From WHSW01 sp963729075 (lineage in GTDB: Bacteria > Actinomycetota > Thermoleophilia > Solirubrobacterales > 70-9), in NCBI GenBank assembly GCA_963729075.1, contig CAVSMU010000018.1, positions 62,001 to 126,000 of the forward strand: a stretch of DNA of 64,000 bases. The letters are read 5' to 3'. Positions 59,162-64,000 of this stretch are shown here, piece after piece. Every line of letters begins with the position of its first letter. The stretch's first letter is position 1. The translations under genes were made by a program, and so were the position numbers. The notes under the pieces are model-generated. The model saw nothing but the letters and a program-made list of their open reading frames with translations, was not told where the DNA came from and searched no databases.

Positions 59162-60727
59162 TCAGCCTCCCTTGCGCAGGGTTCGGGCTCCGACCTTGGC
59201 GAGCGGGACGAGCCCCTCGCGCAGCGCCCGCAGGCGCGAGCCGCTGCGGCCGTAGAGCAAGCGCGCGGACGAGCGCAGCGCCGTCCCGAGCGTCGCGTCG
59301 TAGGGTTGCCACCAGAAGTCGCGGACGAGTCCCGGCTCCCAGGCGACGAGCTTGACGTTGACGCACTCGTAGAAGCCGAACTTCGAGTGGGAGCGGCCGA
59401 GACCCGATTCCTTGACCCCGCCCCACGAGCATTGACAGGCACCGTGGGAGTAGGAGTGGTCGTTGATCCAGACCATCCCCGACTCGATGCGGCGTGCGAT
59501 CCGCTCGCCCTTGGCCCGGTCCTTCGTCCACACCGACGCACCGAGGCCGAAGCGGCTGTCGTTGGCGCGCTCGAGCGCCTCCGCCTCGTCGGCGACCACG
59601 ATCACGGGGACCACCGGGCCGAAGATCTCCTCCTTCATGATCCGCATCTCGTCGGTGACCCCCGCGAGCACGGTCGGGGCGATGAAGCGGCCCTCGTAGC
59701 CGGGGACCTCGCGCGGGCCGCCGGTGATCCGTTCGGCGCCGGCGGCGAGCGCGTCGTCGACGAGCCCGGTGACCAGATCGGCCTGCTCGGTGGAGACCAT
59801 CGGCCCGATCTCGGTTTCCCAGTCGAGCGGGTCGCCGACGGTCAGCCGCTCGGTCTCCCGCCGGACCCCCTCCAGGAACCGGTCCGCCGCCTCCTCGACC
59901 ACGTACGTCCGCTCGATCCCGGAACAGGTCTGGCCCGCGTTCGCGAACCCGCCCCAGACGCAGCCGGAGACCGCGTTGGCGAGGTCGGCGTCCGCGCAAA
60001 CGATCTGCGGGTCCTTGCCGCCGAGCTCGAGCACCGAGCCCTTCAATCGTTGGGCGCAGATCTCGCCCACGCTGCGCCCGACCTCGACCGAGCCGGTGAA
60101 GAAGATCTTCGCGGTGCTCGCCTCGCAGAGCGCCTGGCCGATCGCGCCGCCCCCGTGGACGGTGCGCACCAGGCCCTGCGGAAAGCCGGCGTCGTCGAAC
60201 ACCCTCTGGATCCGCTCGCCGAGCAGCGGCGTGAGGCTCGCGGGCTTGAGCACCACGCCGTTGCCGGCCATGAGCGCGATCGCCACCTCACCGAAGGGGA
60301 TCGACCAGGGGTAGTTCCACGGGGCGATGACACCCACGACCCCGAGCGGCTCGTAGCTGAACACGCTGCGCTTGGTCTTGAGGAAGGCCTGCGGGTAGGG
60401 GATCTTCTCGTCGGCGAGGATCTCCGGGCCCGCGTTCGCGCACCAATGCAGCGCGTCGATCGTCGGGATCACCTCCATCACGTAGCTCTCGGTGATCGGC
60501 TTGCCCTGCTCACGCGTGAGCAGGTCGGCCACCTCCTCCATGTCCTCGACGAGGACGCCTGCCGCACGGCGCATGTAGCGGGCGCGGTCGGCCAACGAGA
60601 GCTGCGCCCAGAACGGCTGCACCTCGGCGACGTCGTCGACGACCTCCTGCGCCTGCTCGGGCGTGATCGTGTCGACCGTGCCGACGAGCTCGCCCGTCGC
60701 CGGGTTGAAGGATTCGAGCGTTCCCAT
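59162..60727 (-). CDS. Aldehyde dehydrogenase family protein
   Basis: 521 residues from the ATG at 60725-60727 (ESFNPATGELVGTV); the frame extends further up but as shadow. It has NAD-binding PLGVVGVIAPWNYPWSIP and FFTGSVEVGRSVGE, catalytic Glu in LELGGKDP and Cys in ANAGQTCSGIERTYV. Length and an ~45-residue C-terminal extension suggest the succinic-semialdehyde-type group; the substrate is not fixed. It stops two bases before the predicted CTG start of the VCBS-like gene. Confidence 0.95.
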   Translation of the reverse strand: MGTLESFNPATGELVGTVDTITPEQAQEVVDDVAEVQPFWAQLSLADRARYMRRAAGVLVEDMEEVADLLTREQGKPITESYVMEVIPTIDALHWCANAGPEILADEKIPYPQAFLKTKRSVFSYEPLGVVGVIAPWNYPWSIPFGEVAIALMAGNGVVLKPASLTPLLGERIQRVFDDAGFPQGLVRTVHGGGAIGQALCEASTAKIFFTGSVEVGRSVGEICAQRLKGSVLELGGKDPQIVCADADLANAVSGCVWGGFANAGQTCSGIERTYVVEEAADRFLEGVRRETERLTVGDPLDWETEIGPMVSTEQADLVTGLVDDALAAGAERITGGPREVPGYEGRFIAPTVLAGVTDEMRIMKEEIFGPVVPVIVVADEAEALERANDSRFGLGASVWTKDRAKGERIARRIESGMVWINDHSYSHGACQCSWGGVKESGLGRSHSKFGFYECVNVKLVAWEPGLVRDFWWQPYDATLGTALRSSARLLYGRSGSRLRALREGLVPLAKVGARTLRKGG

Positions 60728-60803
60728 TCCCCGGCGCGATTCTACGCGCGGAGCGGGCGCGCCCGGGGTTCGGGCGGGAGCGCGGACGGGTATTGACAGG
60801 GTG

Positions 60804-60863
60804 ACCGCCGCCGGCCCTCCGTCGCCGGGCGGGCCGAGCCGTTCCGCCGACACCGGCGGCGGT
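60804..60863. other. Perfect 11-bp inverted repeat in the rarA-aldehyde dehydrogenase gap
   Basis: ACCGCCGCCGG (60804-60814) and CCGGCGGCGGT (60853-60863) enclose 38 bases. It sits 18 bases past the rarA stop on the gene strand and could end transcription from rarA or act as a REP-like stem. No T-run. Confidence 0.5.
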
Positions 60864-60881
60864 CCTCTGACCGCAGCGGCT

Positions 60882-62225
60882 CTACTTGGAGCGCCGCTCG
60901 CGGGCGCGCTTCAGGCGCTCCGCGAGCTCGGCCTCGAAGCCGCGGTCGGTCGGCTCGTAGAAGCGCTGGTCGCGGACCTCCTCGGGCAGCAGCGGCTGCG
61001 CCGCGAGGCCCTCGGGCTCGTCGTGGGGGTAGACATAGCCCTCGCCGCGGCCCAGCTTCTTCGCCCCGGGATAGTGGGCGTCGCGCAGGTAGTCCGGCGG
61101 CAGCTTGGCGCCGCGCTCGCGGATGTGGCGCATGGCGCCGGCGATCGCGGTTGTCGACGCGTTGGACTTTGGCGCCAGCGCGAGGTAGGCCGCCGCCTGA
61201 GCGAGGTTGAGCGCGCACTCCGGAAGCCCGACCCGGTCGACCGCCTGGCCGGCGGCGGTGGCGACCAGCAGCGCCTGAGGATCAGCGTTGCCGATGTCCT
61301 CCGAGGCGAGGATCACCATCCGCCGGGCGATGAAGCGCGGGTCCTCGCCGCCCTCGAGCATCGCCGCGAGGTAGTACACGGCCGCGTCCGGGTCCGACCC
61401 GCGCAGGGCCTTGATCAGCGCCGAGGCGTAGTCGTAGTGGCGGTCCCCCTGCTTGTCGAAGGTGACCGCCTTGCGCTGGAGGGCATCCTCGGCGATCGCG
61501 AGGTCCACCTCGCCCCCCACCGCACGAACCGCCTCGACCGCCCGCTCGAGCGCCCCGAGCGCGGTGCGGGCGTCGCCGCCGGAGCGCTCCGCGAGCAGCT
61601 CCAGGGCTTCCGGACCGACCTTCGGCGGGTCGTCGACGCCGCGCTCGGGGTCGGCGAGCGCCCGCTCGAGCAGCTCGCGGATCCGGTCCGCCTCGATCTC
61701 CCTCAGCTCGTAGATCTGGCTGCGGGACAGCAGCGCCGAGTTGACCTCGAAGTACGGGTTCTCGGTCGTTGCGCCGATCAGCGTCACCAGCCCCTCCTCG
61801 ACCGCGGGCAGGAGCGCGTCCTGCTGCGCCTTGTTGAAGCGGTGGATCTCGTCGAGGAAGAAGATCGTCGGCTGCCCGGTGGCGCGCCGGCGCTCGGCGG
61901 CGCGATCGATCACGGCCCGCACCTCTGCCCGGCCGGCGTTGACCGCCGACTCCTCCTCGAAGGCGCCCCGCGCCGCGGCGGCGACGATCCGCGCCAGCGT
62001 CGTCTTCCCCGACCCCGGCGGCCCGTACAGGACCATCGAATGGGGCTCGCCGGTCTCGATCGCCGTCCGCAGCGTGGACCCGTCCGCGAGCAGATGCTCC
62101 TGGCCGACCAGCTCGTCGAGGGTTTTCGGCCGCATGCGGACGGCCAGCGGCGCCTCGGCCTCGGGGACCGGTGTGCGGCGATCGCCAGCGGCGGGACCCT
62201 CGGACTCGAACAATCGGCCGCTCAT
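60882..62225 (-). CDS. rarA: Replication-associated recombination protein RarA (MgsA)
   Basis: A 447-residue AAA+ ATPase. It has PLAVRMRPKTLDELVGQEHL, Walker A YGPPGSGKTTLARI, Walker B TIFFLDEIHRFNK, sensor 1 GATTENPYFEVN and the C-terminal tetramer domain with DYASALIKALRGSDPDAAVYYL and IARRMVILASEDIGNADP. It acts at stalled forks with SSB, which is encoded at 5.4 kb. It diverges from the M20 gene with 46 bases between starts. Confidence 0.95.
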   Translation of the reverse strand: MSGRLFESEGPAAGDRRTPVPEAEAPLAVRMRPKTLDELVGQEHLLADGSTLRTAIETGEPHSMVLYGPPGSGKTTLARIVAAAARGAFEEESAVNAGRAEVRAVIDRAAERRRATGQPTIFFLDEIHRFNKAQQDALLPAVEEGLVTLIGATTENPYFEVNSALLSRSQIYELREIEADRIRELLERALADPERGVDDPPKVGPEALELLAERSGGDARTALGALERAVEAVRAVGGEVDLAIAEDALQRKAVTFDKQGDRHYDYASALIKALRGSDPDAAVYYLAAMLEGGEDPRFIARRMVILASEDIGNADPQALLVATAAGQAVDRVGLPECALNLAQAAAYLALAPKSNASTTAIAGAMRHIRERGAKLPPDYLRDAHYPGAKKLGRGEGYVYPHDEPEGLAAQPLLPEEVRDQRFYEPTDRGFEAELAERLKRARERRSK

Positions 62226-62271
62226 GGTCCGCCTCAGTATGTAGACAGCGGACCACGGGTAACCTGCGCCC

Positions 62272-63618
62272 ATGGGCCAGGAGACCGCGGTGAGGGCAAG
62301 CCGGCTGGGCGCCGAGGCCGGAGAGTTGCTCTCGGATCTCATCAAGATCGACACACAGAACCCCCCGGGCAACGAGCGGCCGGCGCAGGAGCTGCTCGCC
62401 GCGCGCCTGGCGGACGCCGGATTCGAGTGCAGCATGCTCGCGGCCGAGCCGGAGCGCCCCAACCTCGTCGCCAGGCTGGGCGGCGAGGCGCCGGGGCCCA
62501 CACTCACCCTGCTCGGCCACGTCGACACGGTGCCGGCCGACGCCTCGGAGTGGAGCTTCGACCCCTGGAGCGGCGAGATCGTCGACGGCGTGGTCCGCGG
62601 GCGCGGGGCCCAGGACATGAAGGGCCAGGTGGCAGCCGAGGTCGTGGCCGCCATCGCCCTCGCGCACGACGGCTGGCGCCCGGCGCGCGGCGAGCTGAAG
62701 GTGATCGCGACCGCCGACGAGGAGAAGGGCGCCGACATCGGCGCCGCCTGGCTGTGCGCTGAGCACCCCGACGCGGTCCGCTCCGACATGGTGCTCAATG
62801 AGGGCGGGGGCTACGCGTTCGAGGTCGGCGACCGGCGCTTCTACACGCTCTGCGTCGGCGAGAAGGGAGTCAACCGCTTCTTGCTCCGCGCCCGTGGAGT
62901 CGCCGGGCACGGGTCGATCCCGGCGCTCGGCGACAACGCGCTGCTGCGCCTCGCGCCGGCGCTCGCCGCCCTCGGCAAGCAGCCGCCCCTGGAGCCGGAC
63001 CCGGTCGGGGTCGCGTTCCTGTCGACGCTCCTCAACGAAGAACTCGACGGCGCAGAGGCCACCGAGCTCGAGGGCGCGATCGAACGACTGCGCGGGCTTG
63101 CCCCGAAGGTGGTCGAGCTGCTGGCGGAGCCGATGCTGCGGGTGACGCTGGTACCGACCCGGATCCGCGCCTCGGAGAAATCGAACGTCATCCCGTCACG
63201 AGCCGAGGTGCTCGTGGATTGCCGCGTCCCCCCCGGACGCGGGGCCGAGGACGCACGTGCGCGAGCCGTGGAGGTGCTCGGCCCGCTCGCCGACGGGCTC
63301 GAGATCGAGTTCGCCGAGCAGACGGTGGGCAACACCTCACCGCCCGCCTCGCCGCTCAGGGATGCGATCGGCACCTGGCTCGCCGAGGCCGACCCCGGCG
63401 CGGAACTGGTGCCGGTCGTCATGCCCGGGTTCAGTGACAGCCACTGGTTCCGCAACGCCTTCGGCGCCGCCACGGTCTACGGCTTCTGCCCCCAGCGGCA
63501 GTTCGGCCTGCTCGAGGCGCAGCCGCTCGTCCACAACGCCGATGAGCGCGGGGCGGTCGCCGACCTGGAGTTCGCAGCCGGCTTCTACACCGACCTCTGC
63601 CGGCGGGTGCTCGGATGA
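62272..63618 (+). CDS. M20-family metallopeptidase (ArgE/DapE/CPG2 type)
   Basis: 448 residues. First metal ligand His in LTLLGHVDTVPA, bridging Asp in GRGAQDMKGQ, the Glu pair in IATADEEKGAD, Glu-Gly in LNEGGGYAFE, and the last His in SDSHWFRNAFG-type end. The dimerisation domain (FLLRARGVAGHGSIP) is inserted. It removes an acyl or carboxy-terminal residue from a small peptide or amino acid; the substrate is open. The stop overlaps the next start as ATGA. Confidence 0.93.
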   Translation: MGQETAVRASRLGAEAGELLSDLIKIDTQNPPGNERPAQELLAARLADAGFECSMLAAEPERPNLVARLGGEAPGPTLTLLGHVDTVPADASEWSFDPWSGEIVDGVVRGRGAQDMKGQVAAEVVAAIALAHDGWRPARGELKVIATADEEKGADIGAAWLCAEHPDAVRSDMVLNEGGGYAFEVGDRRFYTLCVGEKGVNRFLLRARGVAGHGSIPALGDNALLRLAPALAALGKQPPLEPDPVGVAFLSTLLNEELDGAEATELEGAIERLRGLAPKVVELLAEPMLRVTLVPTRIRASEKSNVIPSRAEVLVDCRVPPGRGAEDARARAVEVLGPLADGLEIEFAEQTVGNTSPPASPLRDAIGTWLAEADPGAELVPVVMPGFSDSHWFRNAFGAATVYGFCPQRQFGLLEAQPLVHNADERGAVADLEFAAGFYTDLCRRVLG

Positions 63619-64000
63619 GCAGCGAGGGCGGGGGCGCACCGAGCTCGAATGGCGCCGGCGCCAACGGGCCCGCGCCCGACTCCGAGCAGCGCATGCGGCT
63701 CGGGGGCATGGCGCTGCGCAACGGGCTGCTGATCCACGGGCCGACCTCGTGGGCGATCGCGGCGCGGGCCGCCGACGGAACCATCGAGGTTGCCTCGGGC
63801 CCGAAGCCGAGCCTTGCCCGCGGCGGCCTCGCCGAGGTCCCGCTGCTGCGCGGGGCACTTCGGCTGGCCGAGGCGCTGGCGGTGATCCCGGTCGCCCGAT
63901 TGCGGCTCGCCTCGGCCCGGCTGCCGTTCGAGGACCGCACTGTGCTAACTGCGATGGTCGTCTCGAGCGCCGCGAGCGGCGCGCTTCGCCGGCTGCGCCC
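63615..64000 (+). CDS. DUF1385 (YqhQ-like) protein, N-terminal part
   Basis: 129 residues are present; the gene runs off the window. After a Gly/Ala-rich N-terminus it reads MRLGGMALRNGLLIHGPTSW, VASGPKPSLA and PLLRGALRLAEALAVIP, which is the start of DUF1385 membrane proteins, of unknown function. The ATG is at 63615-63617 and overlaps the M20 stop. Nothing more can be said from this part. Confidence 0.8.
   Translation, partial: MSSEGGGAPSSNGAGANGPAPDSEQRMRLGGMALRNGLLIHGPTSWAIAARAADGTIEVASGPKPSLARGGLAEVPLLRGALRLAEALAVIPVARLRLASARLPFEDRTVLTAMVVSSAASGALRRLR

Overview
This window is very GC-rich, gene-dense bacterial chromosome. The gene content and protein style suggest a non-flagellated-type actinobacterium, most likely class Thermoleophilia (Solirubrobacterales-like). 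The evidence is the rpsF-ssb-rpsR-rplI-dnaB cluster, TreT plus a GT20 trehalose-type synthase, SnoaL-like proteins ending in the same Leu-Glu-Ala-Ala-Gly-Leu-Ser-Glu tail, and a large uncommon DEAH helicase with acidic linkers. This placement comes from recalled family features, not from a search.

Layout. 1-6.5 kb: a DUF2127 fragment, purA, a DnaC-like loader, dnaB, a GNAT enzyme and the ribosomal/ssb cluster. 6.6-8.7 kb: two exported proteins. 8.7-16 kb: a minus-strand block of response regulator, histidine kinase, HtrA protease, inositol-phosphatase-like enzyme, TreT and a GT20 synthase. This reads as an envelope/osmotic stress unit. 16-25 kb: a degenerate M28-like membrane protein, a FlgM-like micro-ORF, thiL, a class A PBP, MscS, a HAD hydrolase, a CPBP protease, an L,D-transpeptidase and pyrE. 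25-31 kb: an alpha/beta hydrolase and a truncated cyclase leader, divergent from a benzoylformate-decarboxylase-like ThDP enzyme and a 965-residue FAD/Fe-S 2-hydroxyacid dehydrogenase. A perfect 22-bp operator-like palindrome lies between the divergent units. 31-38 kb: an accessory zone of small SnoaL, VOC, GNAT and XRE genes and pseudogenes. It ends in a tRNA-Arg(CCT) carrying the remnant of an integrated element: duplicated 5' half of the tRNA, integrase C-terminus and one secreted cargo protein. 38-45 kb: a minus-strand run of TlpA-like, NfeD, slipin, GalT, AIM24, a hypothetical protein and CapA. 45-49.3 kb: the helicase, an aldo/keto reductase and a MerR regulator with paired MerR-type promoters. 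49.3-57 kb: a long overlapping operon ccmA-ccmB-ccmC-ccmD-hemA-hemC-cobA/hemD-DUF62-birA, linking cytochrome c maturation with tetrapyrrole synthesis. 57-64 kb: a MepA-like endopeptidase, a stress-type membrane protein, a VCBS-like secreted protein, an aldehyde dehydrogenase, rarA, an M20 peptidase and the start of a DUF1385 protein.

Most unusual signals. (1) A 73-nt intergenic element occurs twice, directly after the stop codons of treT and the response regulator. Its 9-bp terminal arms differ at four positions between copies, yet each copy remains perfectly self-complementary. (2) A second, more degenerate repeat family shows the same logic of conserved flanks around a variable hairpin. (3) The tRNA-Arg element crosses over in the anticodon loop, supplies a new tRNA 5' half with its own promoter, and leaves the displaced half with its promoter 1.5 kb upstream. 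(4) Several genes seem to begin at CTG codons at operon junctions. (5) Six single-base frame disruptions lie between 33 and 51.3 kb, some in normally essential genes, so either the sequence has local errors or there is real decay.
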